In this document: in pieces, positions 22,546 to 32,549 of the stretch
How positions within the stretch are numbered: the first letter of the stretch is position 1
Layout of the letters: each line of letters starts with the position of its first letter
Assembly (NCBI GenBank): GCA_905221605.1
Contig: CAJNDS010000134.1
Span: 18,501-82,500 of the forward strand
Direction: 5' to 3'
Length of the DNA stretch: 64,000 bases
Source: Symbiodinium natans
Lineage: Eukaryota; Sar; Dinophyceae; Suessiales; Symbiodiniaceae
Position numbers and translations under genes: made by a program
Notes under the pieces: generated by a model
Seen by the model: the letters and a program-made list of their open reading frames with translations, nothing else
Database searches by the model: none
Told to the model about the DNA's origin: nothing

Positions 22546-23840
22546 ATATCATATAATATTACATACATATATACTTCCCCTAAATAACATACAGGAGCTC
22601 GAACTGCTTGCTCCTGGAACAAACAAAAACAGGAGGCAACTCAAACACATCCCGTGGCCTTCTCGGCAGGCCCTTCGATCTCCAAAATCCAGATCCTGCA
22701 AGAAGCAGCTGCAGCACATGAAACACTTGCAACCCTTCGGAGTTATGCTGAAGCTGATCCTGCACTTGCTGCTAAGCATGCGCCACACTGGAAACCTTTT
22801 TCCAAGGAAGATGCCCTCCATTGCGCGCATTTGAAAGCTACTGCTCGGGACCCTTTCTCTTAGAAATGTATCTACATCTGCTTGTTGGCCCAGAGCCTGC
22901 CCGCCCAGAGGCTGCCGGCCCAGAGCCTGCGCCGGAGCCTGAGGCTGAAGCTGCTGTCTCCTGGCCAGAGGAGGCGACACTTCGAAAGGAGGAGAGCGCT
23001 GCAGATGTTCGTGCATGGATTTATGCACAGATGCCCTGAGCACTCCTTGTTTGGGCACACCGAGGCCTAAAGCAAGTTTTCCCATTGAAAATTTCGGCAC
23101 GCTAAGCATGCAACTTCTGGATTGTTGTCTTCGACAAGAGGCAGCAGACACACCCAGCCCATTTGCAAGAGTGGCCACAAAGTCAGTCTTCTGAAGTTTC
23201 TTGCTTTGCCTGCGCACATGTTTGAGCTTGACAGGGATTGCTGCCATTTACTGCTTTGTGCAACATGGAGGCATGTTTTTTTCTTTGCCGAGAAGCTCCT
23301 GCTTTTTTATGTTTTCAGGAGCAGAAAGACACCATTTCTGTGCGCCCTGTCTGCCATGGGACCAGCGAGGTGCCCAGAAGATGGAAGTGCTCATGTTTCG
23401 TGTTGTAGGTGACGACCTTCTTGCATGTGTAGATGCAGTGCAAAGATCGATGTGCTTCCAAAAAAAATCACTAAACATCTGAAGCCCGAATCCCCTAAAC
23501 CCTAGACCCCTAGACCCTTAAACCCTAAACCCGAAACCCTATATATATTTATGTTATGTATGTATTACATATGGATACATATGTATGTATGTATATACAT
23601 AAACGTGCCGAGGTGGTGACCTCCTGGCAGCTTCGAAAGCTCGATCCATGCAGAAGGACCGGTCTCGTTTGCAGCAGGATTGGTGCATGTTCATTTTTGC
23701 AGTGCGCCTTTCTTTTTCGGGTAGCTTTCCAGCTCCTGTGCAGCAGGTTTGATGCCTTGCAGTTTTGGGGCATGTTCTTTTTTGCAATGGATGCCTCGAG
23801 CCCAGAGCAGCTTTGTCTAGAAGGTTTGAGCTGCACATAT
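22545..23840. other. Stretch with weak coding hints only
   Basis: A plus-strand frame at 22870-23039 (ending ESAADVRAWIYAQMP) has protein-like composition but no recognisable domain, and an overlapping minus-strand frame is longer. Telomere-like words (CCCTAAA with variants) occur at 23485-23540 next to a TATG microsatellite. No call is made. Confidence 0.35.
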
Positions 23841-23843
23841 AGG

Positions 23844-24152
23844 ATGTCTGCAATGGCATCGGTCGATCAAGGCCCTCCTACGGGCGACGGGGGCAAAGGC
23901 CCTCCAAGGGACGACAAGGGCAAATTTGGCCCTTCAAGGGGCGACGAGCCCGAGTCTGAAGATGAGTCGGGCGATGAGAGCTCAGAGACCCAGGACCCAG
24001 TGGTGGATCCAAAGACAGGGGCCCATGTGCATGCCTTCAGGGATTGCGACTATTGCGAGACGAAGAGTTACCTCCGAAAAAGAGGGTGTGCAAACCCCAC
24101 ATGTGTGGCTTGCATTGAATATGTTCGGGAGGTTTTCGGGTCTCCCAGCTAG
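23844..24152 (+). CDS. Hypothetical acidic protein with CxxC pairs, possible first exon(s) of a spliced gene
   Basis: From ATG 23844 the frame gives 102 residues: a Gly/Pro/Asp-rich N-terminus (PPTGDGGKGPPRDDKGKFG), an acidic stretch (EPESEDESGDESSETQD) and a C-terminal segment with DCDYC ... GCANPTCVACIEY, a possible zinc-binding arrangement. Downstream to 25536 there are T-rich stretches ending in AG (24425-24488; 24745-24808) between coding-like segments, which suggests a spliced gene running on to the KGKG-rich block. I cannot fix the exon joins because several frames stay open. Start codon choice is by the first Met before the Gly/Pro-rich region. Confidence 0.4.
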   Translation: MSAMASVDQGPPTGDGGKGPPRDDKGKFGPSRGDEPESEDESGDESSETQDPVVDPKTGAHVHAFRDCDYCETKSYLRKRGCANPTCVACIEYVREVFGSPS

Positions 24153-24816
24153 GGCATTTTTTAGTTTTTGAAAATGATAACTTGAGCAAGCAGCAAAGGT
24201 CGCCTTCTATGCTACCAAGACAAACTGGGAGTATTGGAAGCGAGGCACTTCGGGCAACAAGAGCTGAACTGGCCAGGGAGAGCAGTGCAAGCACATGCTC
24301 ACCAGGGTAAAAGCATATCAGAAGAAGCAGAAGAAGGACAAGGCCCCGGTCAAGAAGAAGATCAAGAAGAGCAAGGGCCAGATGAGGCGAATTCGGGGCT
24401 TGGAGCGAGGGTACAGCAGCACCACGGTGACTTAGCTGTTTTCAGGAGTGTATTTTCGTGCACTCCTGATTTTTTGTTTTGTTTTAAGCAACTCAGGTGG
24501 CTCGGTATGAGCGGAAGTGGCCAGGGGGCGACTTGCAACCCTCGATCCCACTGCCCAGGGCTTTCCAGCAACCGAAAGTTCCTACAGTATGGTTCGAGTG
24601 GACCCAGTGGCCTTGGGAATGGGACTATGCAAGAGAAAGCGAGAGGAGCCCAAGCCCCAGCCCAAGCCCCGGCCAGCACCAGCCCAAGCCCCGTCGATCG
24701 TGGTGAATATCTTTCAGGGAGGGTCTGGAGGTACCTGGCTTGCCACATAGAGTTTTTTTATACATACAGTCGGCTGTTTTATTTTGCTTTAAAAGTCTTT
24801 TACATGCAGCCAAGAT

Positions 24817-25536
24817 GTGATGGCTGGCCTGATGCCCTTATTGGCCAGCTTGGGGAGTCAGCTTGCTGCTGCTCAGGGTGGGATGCCGAGTCACCCGATG
24901 CCAGTGCCCGGCCTGTGGTGGAGCTTTTGGAGGATGAGGACAAGGAGGAGGCTGAGGGTGAGCACCCCGCTCAGGCTTGCGGAAGTCGTCTCTCGCGGGA
25001 TCCCCGATCCGCGGAGAGCAGAGGGGCCGAGGGACGACATCTCCGATACGAGTCAGGAGACTCTCGAGTATGAGATCGACGTCGCCAACCAGGCGATGGA
25101 CGAGGAGACGCTGCAGCCGCTCCTCAGAAGCAAGCACAAGCGGCGGGGCGGTAAACGTCGTGGAGAAGAGGCGACCTACGGGAAAGGTGGTGATGCTTGG
25201 AGCACCTGGGCCGAAGCCCGTGGCAAGGGCAAAGGCCAGCAGAAGGGCAAGGGCAAAGGGAAGCCCAAAGGCAAAGGCAAGTACACTTGGGGAGCCTTTG
25301 CCGCGGGCATCAATGCCGCGCTCAACCCTAGGACCAGCACTGCGTGGTCCCCCTGCGGTGCAGTGCGCTCCACGCCGTCCCGCCAAGCCTTGTTCTGCCT
25401 CCGCGAGGCCCCGCCTGCCTCACCCGCAGAGCCTTCAATAGGCATGCATGCCTTGACGGGCAACATTAGCGGGTGGGTCTGGCGGCCGCTGCGTCGGCGC
25501 CGATCGTGCTCCAGGTCCATGGGGGTACGTAGTTGA
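24817..25536 (+). CDS. Lys/Gly-rich (KGKG) protein segment, hypothetical
   Basis: The plus frame encodes QLAAAQGGMPSHPMPVPGL near the start, an acidic middle (DDISDTSQETLEYEIDVANQ, AMDEETLQPLL), a basic cluster (RSKHKRRGGKRRGEE) and GKGKGQQKGKGKGKPKGKGK at about residues 145-165, then TWGAFAAGIN. Runs of KGKG and GKGK are frequent in dinoflagellate proteins and in the nucleic-acid-binding parts of their retroelements. It lies 0.6 kb upstream of a PLD-family ORF on the same strand, so both may belong to one element or gene. The 5' part of this frame (before residue 60) may be intron read-through. Confidence 0.45.
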   Translation: MMAGLMPLLASLGSQLAAAQGGMPSHPMPVPGLWWSFWRMRTRRRLRVSTPLRLAEVVSRGIPDPRRAEGPRDDISDTSQETLEYEIDVANQAMDEETLQPLLRSKHKRRGGKRRGEEATYGKGGDAWSTWAEARGKGKGQQKGKGKGKPKGKGKYTWGAFAAGINAALNPRTSTAWSPCGAVRSTPSRQALFCLREAPPASPAEPSIGMHALTGNISGWVWRPLRRRRSCSRSMGVRS

Positions 25537-26108
25537 TGCCGTCGCAACGGCCTTTGCGGAAGTCCTCCAAAAACTCGTCGGCCAGGGTGCCAGGCGGACC
25601 GCGTGGGTCGCCGGCACGACGGTCGCTTTGATGACGATGGTCATCGGCTGGGCTGCTCTGTGGTTTTTGAGCAGGTCCGTGGCCAACAGGATTGCTTCTG
25701 CGGCCCACGCGGCGCAGCTCGTGCGGCTAGTAGGGACGGAAGCCACGTTCCAGGTGGCTGGCGCCAAGAAAGGCACAGTCCACAACGTGTGGGTGCACCT
25801 AGGCGAGGAATCCGCAGCGTGTGGCTGCAGGGCTTTTCTCGCCGAGGGCCGTTGCGGGCACTGCGATGCCGCAGTCGATTCCGCTAAAGCCCAGGGCCTC
25901 ATGCTGACGAACGCGGCCCGTGCGACGTGGGAACGAATGTCACGGACTCGATGGCGGGCTCCGCCGCTGGAGCCATCGCCAAGAGTAGGGTGGCGCTGGG
26001 GTGGGAGGAGAGTGACAGCTGCTTTTCCCAACTTGCGGCAAAGAGCCGCAGCTCTCCTGTTTCCAGGGGCTTGCGGGTCGTGTCCAGGCCGCAGCGCCCT
26101 CTGTAGCC

Positions 26109-26894
26109 GTGAGCGTTCCCACGCAGACCGATGCTGCCCACAGAGGAGCGGTTGCCAAGACCATCGCAGCGCGTACGCCAGGCATGCGTAACAAGGGCCC
26201 CTCGATCAAGAACCCGTCCTCCTGCGAGGCGGAATTCCTGACGGGCGGGCCGTACATCAAGGCCGCCCAGTCCCTTTTGGCAGCAGGCACAAGAGGAGAG
26301 GACACCATCTATGTCCGTGCCTACAGTTTCGATTGCCCAGTTTGCGTCGAAGGCATCGAAACATCCCTAGCCAAAGGGGCGGGGGTTCGTGTCATCGCCG
26401 ACGCGTCCCAATGCCAGCGGACGAAGCTGCAGCGGCAGGTTCTGAAACGCCTGTCTGCAGCCGGCGCAGAAGTCCGGGTTGCTTGCGGGACTTCGGTCCG
26501 CGACGCCTACGCTCAGGATGGGCGCGGAGCCCGAGTTGGCTCAGGGATCCAGGGCCTCCACCATTCGAAGGCCTTGTGCCTACTGCGGCCCGATGGCGCG
26601 GTGATGCTGGTTGGCAGTCTCAATTTTACCACAAGCAGCAAGGCCAATTCCGAGACTGGCCTCAGGCTTGAGACTGCGAAGGCACACCCCGCCACGGTTT
26701 CCTTCGTTGAGGAGTTTCAGCGTGTTGCAGCTGCGGCTTTGGACCTCAACGAGGCGGCCGCCCGGCGCCCACAGCTCGAGCGCGCAAGCAGCTCCGGCAA
26801 CCATGCCGTTGTCACACAGTCGCTCAGGAGATTCCGGTCGGAATCGAGTAGGCTGCGGCCGTTCGGCGTGGCGTGGTATCCACCCCACGCCTGA
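26109..26894 (+). CDS. PLD-family (single HKD) nuclease-like protein
   Basis: A 261-codon plus frame. Residues about 35-80 (SSCEAEFLTGGPYIKAAQSL, IYVRAYSFDCP) fit the N-terminal part of a PLDc_2 domain. About residues 148-180 read GIQGLHHSKALCLLRP then MLVGSLNFTTSSKANSE: the H-x-K motif followed by G-S-x-N-F-T and a conserved Asn/Glu, the hallmark of phospholipase D superfamily nucleases. One HKD motif implies a dimeric enzyme like bacterial Nuc or PLD6. Whether it cuts DNA, RNA or lipid cannot be told. The nominal start is arbitrary: coding-like sequence exists upstream (25690-26100, with a cysteine-rich CGCRAFLAEGRCGHC segment) in another frame, so introns or frameshifts are likely. Confidence 0.62.
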   Translation: MSVPTQTDAAHRGAVAKTIAARTPGMRNKGPSIKNPSSCEAEFLTGGPYIKAAQSLLAAGTRGEDTIYVRAYSFDCPVCVEGIETSLAKGAGVRVIADASQCQRTKLQRQVLKRLSAAGAEVRVACGTSVRDAYAQDGRGARVGSGIQGLHHSKALCLLRPDGAVMLVGSLNFTTSSKANSETGLRLETAKAHPATVSFVEEFQRVAAAALDLNEAAARRPQLERASSSGNHAVVTQSLRRFRSESSRLRPFGVAWYPPHA

Positions 26895-26899
26895 TTCAG

Positions 26900-27570
26900 G
26901 TGTCGCAGCAAGGCACGCTGCCTCGCCACCTTTGATCTGCGTTTTGCTTGCGGGCGAAGAAGCCGCGGCAGGTTGTGACCTGCCCATTTTGCATTCCCCG
27001 CACCTTTCTCCTCAGCCCTTTGCGGCTGCTGCGGGCCGATAACCAGGTCGCGGCTAAGCGCTCGCCGAAGCGCGTGTGAGCGCCTAGCCCGCGGCATGAG
27101 CCCATGCGCGGCTGCTACCGAGCCGGGAGCTTCCGTAGTAGTGTAGCTTTGGTAGGTAGTTAGCCGTAGCAGTAGCTCTGTAGTTTTCTGTAGTTGTACA
27201 GTGTACCATAGTGTCTTGCGCTGGCACAGTAGAAACCTGCTCGTGAACTGAGCCTCGCCACCAGCAAAATGGTGAGGAGCGCCGAAGGGTTGGTTTAGGA
27301 GGGTGTGTTTTGGTTAGTGTCGTTGTGCGTCCGTTCCGGTACTGCGGGCTGCCGCCCAAGCCGCGTGCCATTGCTCATGAGCGACGCACGCGCGCCTCCC
27401 CCTTCGCGTTCAGGCAGTGCCGTGTGCACTCACCTCTTTGCTTGAGGAATGCCTGGAGCCTCTGCTGAGGGGCGAATGTGAGCAGGTCAAAGCATGCATG
27501 ATGTGCTTGCTGTTTGCCAGCGTATTAGTTTGTTGTTTTCCTTTGCACGTAGTTTTGCAATTCGTTTCAA
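26900..27570. other. Gene-free stretch between PLD ORF and leader relict
   Basis: GC-rich at first, then TTGTAG/GTAGTAG-rich at 27130-27200. No domain-bearing frame seen. Could be the 3' UTR of the PLD ORF. Confidence 0.35.
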
Positions 27571-27571
27571 T

Positions 27572-27590
27572 GCCAATATTTTGGCTCAAG
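27572..27590 (+). other. Spliced-leader relict
   Basis: GCCAATATTTTGGCTCAAG matches the 3' part of the dinoflagellate spliced leader (established 22-nt DinoSL ends GCCATTTTGGCTCAAG). The last 13 bases, ATTTTGGCTCAAG, are exact; two extra bases precede them. Genomic leader relicts mark places where trans-spliced mRNAs were reverse-transcribed back into DNA. It is 635 bp upstream of an intronless gene on the same strand. Confidence 0.55.
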
Positions 27591-27779
27591 TATGTGAGTA
27601 GACTTGTAGCTGTTGTGCTCGGTAGTTTCGTTCTGTAGCTTTTAGGTTGCGGAGCGGTCCGACCGGACGCTTGGCTGTAGGACACCTTCGGAGCTGGTGT
27701 TCCCGCGAAGTCAAAAGCAGCGTGGCCACTCGTGTTTGCATTGGCTTAGTGCAAGACCGTGTTGGTCGACTTCACATGT

Positions 27780-27910
27780 TACATATGTATGTATGTACGT
27801 ACGTACGTATGTATGTAAGCATGTATGCATGTATGCATGTATGCATGTATGCATGTATGCATGTACGTACGTACGTACGTACGTATGTATGTATGTATGT
27901 ATATATGTGG
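27780..27910. repeat. Tetranucleotide microsatellite (ATGT/ACGT/ATGC)
   Basis: Blocks of TATG, TACG, then GCATGTAT units, then again TACG and TATG. The palindromic ACGT and GCAT blocks are arranged nearly symmetrically. It gives spurious open frames rich in Tyr/Val/Cys/Met. Confidence 0.9.
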
Positions 27911-28224
27911 ACATACGTGTATCTATAAACGTTTCATATGCGCATGATTGTTTATTTGTTCAGACTTGTCATATGATATGAGTAACTCGAAAAAGCCTTA
28001 AAGCCTAGAAGCCTACCCAACCTCAATGACGATCTCCACCGTCATTTCCGGAATCGAAGTGCTCTCCCGTCAAGTTCCTCCCAGTTCCTAAGACTTGAGC
28101 CCAAGTCCAAAAACCCAAAACGAATTGTGAGTTGGTGGTCCAATACACGCAGCCAACAAGGGCTCAAGGTTCACTTACGTCCCAGTGTTCGAACACGAGA
28201 TTCGACCCCAAGTTATTAGTCTAC

Positions 28225-29400
28225 ATGTCCATGTTTCTGCTGTTCGGGCATTGGCTCTGCATCTGCGGAGCTGTGACCCTGCGCGGCTCTGACCGGAGCG
28301 AAGACCCAAGTCTGCCCGTTGCCCACCAGAGCGACATCGATGGTGTTCTCAGCATGGGCCAGAATGCGACAAGCTTGGACGAGAGCGGTTACATGTACAA
28401 CAGCAGCGAGCTTTCCATTCTGATCCCGGAGACGAGGAATTCGGTGACACTACCAGTTGTGGTGCTGCAAGCACATACGCACTTCCCCGAGCTTCGCATA
28501 CAGCTCATGTACGGCAGTGACAACAAGGAATACGTCCACTCGCAGAAAACGCTTGTGGAGCTCCAGCAGAAAGGTGCGGTCTTTCTCACACCACTGCCGG
28601 GAGAGGCGTATGATATCAACCGGCTGCCGGACAGGGAACACCGCCACCAAGCATACTCCAAGGCGCTCACGTCACCCGAGTTCTGGAAGCTCATCACCAC
28701 CCCGAAAGTCTTGCTAATTCAGACGGACACTTGGATGTGCAATGGGGCACGCAAGCACCTGAAAAATTTCCTGAAGTATGATTACGTCGGGGCTCCGTGG
28801 ACGAGTTCCAGGCGCCGCTGCCCCAAGAAGTGGGTGGGCAACGGTGGCTTCAGCCTCCGGGATCGCGAGGCGATGCTGCGGATTACGCAGTCCTTCCGCC
28901 CGGAGCCCGACTATTTGAATGAGGATCTTTTCTTCTGCAGCCATATGCAAGACTCCGAGAAGCTGCCAAACAAGGAAGTGGCAGAACACTTCTCCAGGGA
29001 GGCATTCTCTGAAGAGGAGCGTTCGTCAAGCCCCACCATGCCGAATGTGGGCGTCCACAACCTGGGATTGCCTCCGGACGAGATCCGGAAGTTCTTCGAG
29101 GGCCAGTGCCCCGGCGTGAGTCTCGCGTGCCATGGCGTGCAACCTGCGCAGCCAAAGGGAACTCCCCAAAAGCAAGCCCTTGACAACAGCGAAGGGTCCC
29201 TTGAGTCCCTTGGCGAAGACCTGGTCCAGAAATGGAAACAAGAGTTCCTCCCGCAGACAGTTGCCTTGGTACAAGACAGCGGTAGCCGCATCATGGACGC
29301 TGTTAGCCTGACACTGATGGCCAAGATCTTCTCAGCTGAGCCCCTTCACGATCCATCCGTGGTCGACTTCCTTCGTGAAACAGAGGAAGCGTTGCAGTGA
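28225..29400 (+). CDS. DUF5672-type, membrane-anchored glycosyltransferase-like protein
   Basis: Intact, uninterrupted frame of 391 residues from ATG 28225 (an upstream extension to 28132 begins with TTG and is not needed). MSMFLLFGHWLCICGAVTLRG is a signal anchor, giving a type II topology typical of Golgi enzymes. Residues about 70-250 match the DUF5672 pattern: HFPELRIQLMYGS, FWKLITTPKVLLIQTDTWMC, YDYVGAPW, WVGNGGFSLRDREAMLRI and LNEDLFFCSHM. The IQTD box and GNGGFSLR are the hallmarks of this glycosyltransferase-like family; the true substrate is unknown. The C-terminal ~120 residues have no domain that I recognise. The lack of introns, next to a leader relict upstream and a CCCTAAA array downstream, fits a retroposed gene copy. 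Confidence 0.78.
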   Translation: MSMFLLFGHWLCICGAVTLRGSDRSEDPSLPVAHQSDIDGVLSMGQNATSLDESGYMYNSSELSILIPETRNSVTLPVVVLQAHTHFPELRIQLMYGSDNKEYVHSQKTLVELQQKGAVFLTPLPGEAYDINRLPDREHRHQAYSKALTSPEFWKLITTPKVLLIQTDTWMCNGARKHLKNFLKYDYVGAPWTSSRRRCPKKWVGNGGFSLRDREAMLRITQSFRPEPDYLNEDLFFCSHMQDSEKLPNKEVAEHFSREAFSEEERSSSPTMPNVGVHNLGLPPDEIRKFFEGQCPGVSLACHGVQPAQPKGTPQKQALDNSEGSLESLGEDLVQKWKQEFLPQTVALVQDSGSRIMDAVSLTLMAKIFSAEPLHDPSVVDFLRETEEALQ

Positions 29401-29576
29401 GACGAAGCGAGCTGGCGAAGCCGAGATGTGCCGCCACTGGCTCAGACGCCGCAGACTTGGGTCACTTGAGAAAGGGACTGTTTGAAGTATTAGACCCCTC
29501 GTTCAGTGGTTCAAGAACTGTCGATTCGCTGCTCGTTTTGTTCTCGGTGGTTGCGCGATTAAGTGCTTGGCCTGCA

Positions 29577-29836
29577 GAAACCCTAAACCCTAAACCCTAA
29601 ACCCTAAACCCTAAACCCTAAACCCTAAGCCCTAAGCCCTAAGCCCTAAGCCCTAAGCCCTAAGCCCTAAGCCCTAAGCCCTAAGCCCTAAGCCCTAAGC
29701 CTTAAGCCCTAAGCCCTAAGCTCTAAGCCCTAAGCCCTAAGCCCTAAGCCCTAAGCCCTAAGCCCTAAGCCCTAAGCCCTAAGCCCTAAGCCCCAAACCC
29801 TAAACCCTAAACCCTAAACCCTAAACCCTAAACCCT
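29577..29836. repeat. Telomere-like array, CCCTAAA with a CCCTAAG core block
   Basis: 260 bp. Outer parts are perfect CCCTAAA; the inner block (about 29622-29790) is more than 20 copies of CCCTAAG, a homogeneous variant, with single changes to CTTAAG and CTCTAAG. The block structure (wild type, variant, wild type) suggests local amplification of a variant repeat. Confidence 0.95.
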
Positions 29837-29849
29837 ACCCACTCTGGAG

Positions 29850-31415
29850 GTTGAGGCGTTTCAAGTTGTTTGACCGTGTGACCATGGTGTTCGAGCTTCG
29901 GCCCCGAATCATGAAACATGAGCAGTGCCAGCACAAACTTGCGATTATGCTAGGAAGTAGGGTTTATGCTTGGCATGGGGAAAGGTACATAAATGTTTTT
30001 GAACCGTGGCTTGAGGTTGCAGCTACTCTCGTATCAAATCGGTGCGGTTGGATGCACCTCTTAGGCTGACATATATGCGGAGCCTTGTGAAGCTTGTCGT
30101 CGTCATGCTTGCGCGATACGGTTGACCAGGAAGCGCTTTTCACACGGTCCCATGATGACACGAAGAGCATACAACCACATTGGGAACATTTGGATGACTT
30201 GTGCAAGTATAGGGCCAATGGCTTCTACAACAGGGTACAGTAAATATACGGGTTCACACACATCGAAGAAGCAGCAGAGGGTTTTCAGTCTTTTGCATTG
30301 CAGATCCGTCTATACACCGTACCACCATCTCAAGCCATCATAATCAACTCGGAAGCTGCACGGCAAAGTTGCCGTTTGCCAGTCCATGAACGGGTTTAGG
30401 GTTTAGGGTTTAGGGTTTAGGGACAACTGAAGAATGAAGTCCGGGAGAAGACCAGAACGCGAAAGCGTCGGCCCTTTTACTCAAGCACCGCCATCGTGTG
30501 CCAAACTCTCTCGACAAGCAGATCACGGCCCAATCAGATCCTAATGTGACGTGGAGCGTGGGGTTTCAACTTTTGTTTCAAAGTTGCTTTGTTGTGCTGT
30601 TGCTTCCGCTTTCGCTAGTTCTGACTATGTTGAACTTTGGCAGCTGCGACACTTTAGGGCCAAAACTCTGAAGGCATCAAACCTGACAACTGATCGAGGC
30701 AGTTCTCTTATTGTTCATCCGTTGAGATGGCAGTGCCGGCAACTCATGAAACCAGTGACATGTGCAGATCGGCTTTTTGAGACCGCCAGGATTCGCATTG
30801 CACTGTCGGCATGCGACCCGCCAGCCATCGCGCAGCAAAACTTGGAAGCGGGGCAAAACATCTGATGATGAAGGTAATAGATGGGTTGACACATCGCCTC
30901 CGTGTCTCATCATTCATTGAACTCCAAATGCTTTCCCGAACTGTGGCCGCGGCATGCAATGGTGCAAGCAGTCCCACAAGCGGTGGCCAATGCTTCAACG
31001 GATTTGCTGATCATGGGACTACCCTAAACCCTAAACCCTAAACCCTAAACCCTAAACCCTAAAGCGTGCGAACCTAGCTGGTCAGTTATCGGTGTGCACC
31101 CACAGGTTCCAGCCTGCGACAGCTCCGACCATTCGTTCCGCACGTTTAGGGTTTAGGGTTTAGGGTTTAGGCAGAATCATTGAGTCTTCCGAAAGCCTTC
31201 GACACAGCGTAGGCTGCAGTTTTCAAGAAAACTCCGGTCAAGGCTGCCCAAAGAGATCACGGAATGCTCGGCTCAAGCAAACAGCTGCTGTTCAATGCCG
31301 CTGCCCTGTTGGCTTACAGCATTCCTTGATGCACGTAGTATCCTTCTGCCAAAAAACTTTCATATGTGGCTCCTTGGGCAGACTAAACGCTTGTGGAAGC
31401 TGCCGATGTTGAACT
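29850..31415. other. Non-coding stretch with short telomere-like arrays
   Basis: Arrays at 30394-30421 (TTTAGGG), 31022-31065 (CCCTAAA) and 31144-31172 (TTTAGGG). No frame with a recognisable domain. Confidence 0.6.
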
Positions 31416-31696
31416 AAACTCTAAACCCTAAACCCTCAACCCTCAACCCTAAACCCCAAACCCTAAACCCTAAACCCCAAACCCTAAGCCTGCAGCGAGG
31501 TTCATGATGCACGGCTGGTGTCTGTTGTCGCTGGCCATCACCCAGCAGGCCCGCGAAATGCAATTAAACCCTAAACCCTAACCCTAAACCCTAAACCCTA
31601 AACCCTAAACCCTAAACCCTAAACCCTAAACCCTAAACCCTAAACCCTAATCCCTAAACCCTAAACCCTACACCCTACACGCTACACCCTAAACCC
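31416..31696. repeat. Telomere-like arrays, CCCTAAA
   Basis: Two arrays: 31416-31490 (with CCCTCAA and CCCCAAA variants) and 31564-31696 (18 units, ending in CCCTACA variants), separated by unique sequence. Confidence 0.92.
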
Positions 31697-32144
31697 AGCT
31701 CTTCACTGCATCAATACTCCGATATCAGCTTGCCATTCCGAGTTCAGTTTGATCTTAAGCCTTACATGCCAAGTCCTGAACCCTAAGCCAAAACCCTGTA
31801 CCATGCCGTTAGCCCCAAACCAGAAGCCTTCCGCGTGCATCCGAGACCCTACGCCCTAAACCCTTGAACCCTGAAGTCTGGGGAGGTATCCGGAGCCGAT
31901 GTCAGCAAAGCCAGCTTCGCCATTTCTCCGGTACTTTGTCCGATATTCCGGTATCATGCAGATATGTATAGAGATAGTATGTAGGTACATATGTATATAT
32001 ATATAAAGGTAATAGTAAAACTGAATAATATTCATAAGAATACTTAAAATGCAAACATGAAGAAGAATGATAATAGGAATAATTTTGAGAATAAGAATAG
32101 CAATAAAATCATAATAAGCACAAATACAAAAATCGAATAGCTAA

Positions 32145-32545
32145 ATACAGATAGATAGATAGATAGATAGAAAGATAGAATGATAGAAAGATCTGAATAG
32201 AGAAATATATAAATACTTTTAATATAATATAATATAATATAGTATAATATAATGTAATGTAATGTAATGTAATGTAACAGAGTATAATATATGATATTAT
32301 ATATCATATAATATTTTATGATAGTACATTACATGATATTATATTCTATGATATGATATTATATTTTTTACCTTACATTATATTATATTATATACTATTA
32401 TATTATATTATATTATATTATATTATATTATATTATATGATATGATATGATATGATATTATATTATATTATATTATATTATATTATATTATATTATATTA
32501 TATTATATTATATTATATATTATATATATATATATATTATATGAT
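32145..32545. repeat. AT-rich microsatellites (GATA, TAATA, TATTA)
   Basis: GATA run at 32150-32170, TAATA/TAATG runs at 32220-32275, and a long TATTA run 32375-32545 ending in (TA)n. Adjacent 31960-32145 is A/T-rich without order. Confidence 0.9.
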
Positions 32546-32549
32546 CGGA

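Noticed and set aside
22549-23247. 232-codon minus-strand open frame
   Set aside because: No domain, no start context, overlaps an equally open plus frame, and composition is driven by GCC/CTG-rich sequence; not enough to call a gene.
27647-27981. Tyr/Val/Met/Cys-rich open frames
   Set aside because: Produced by the ATGT/ACGT microsatellite.
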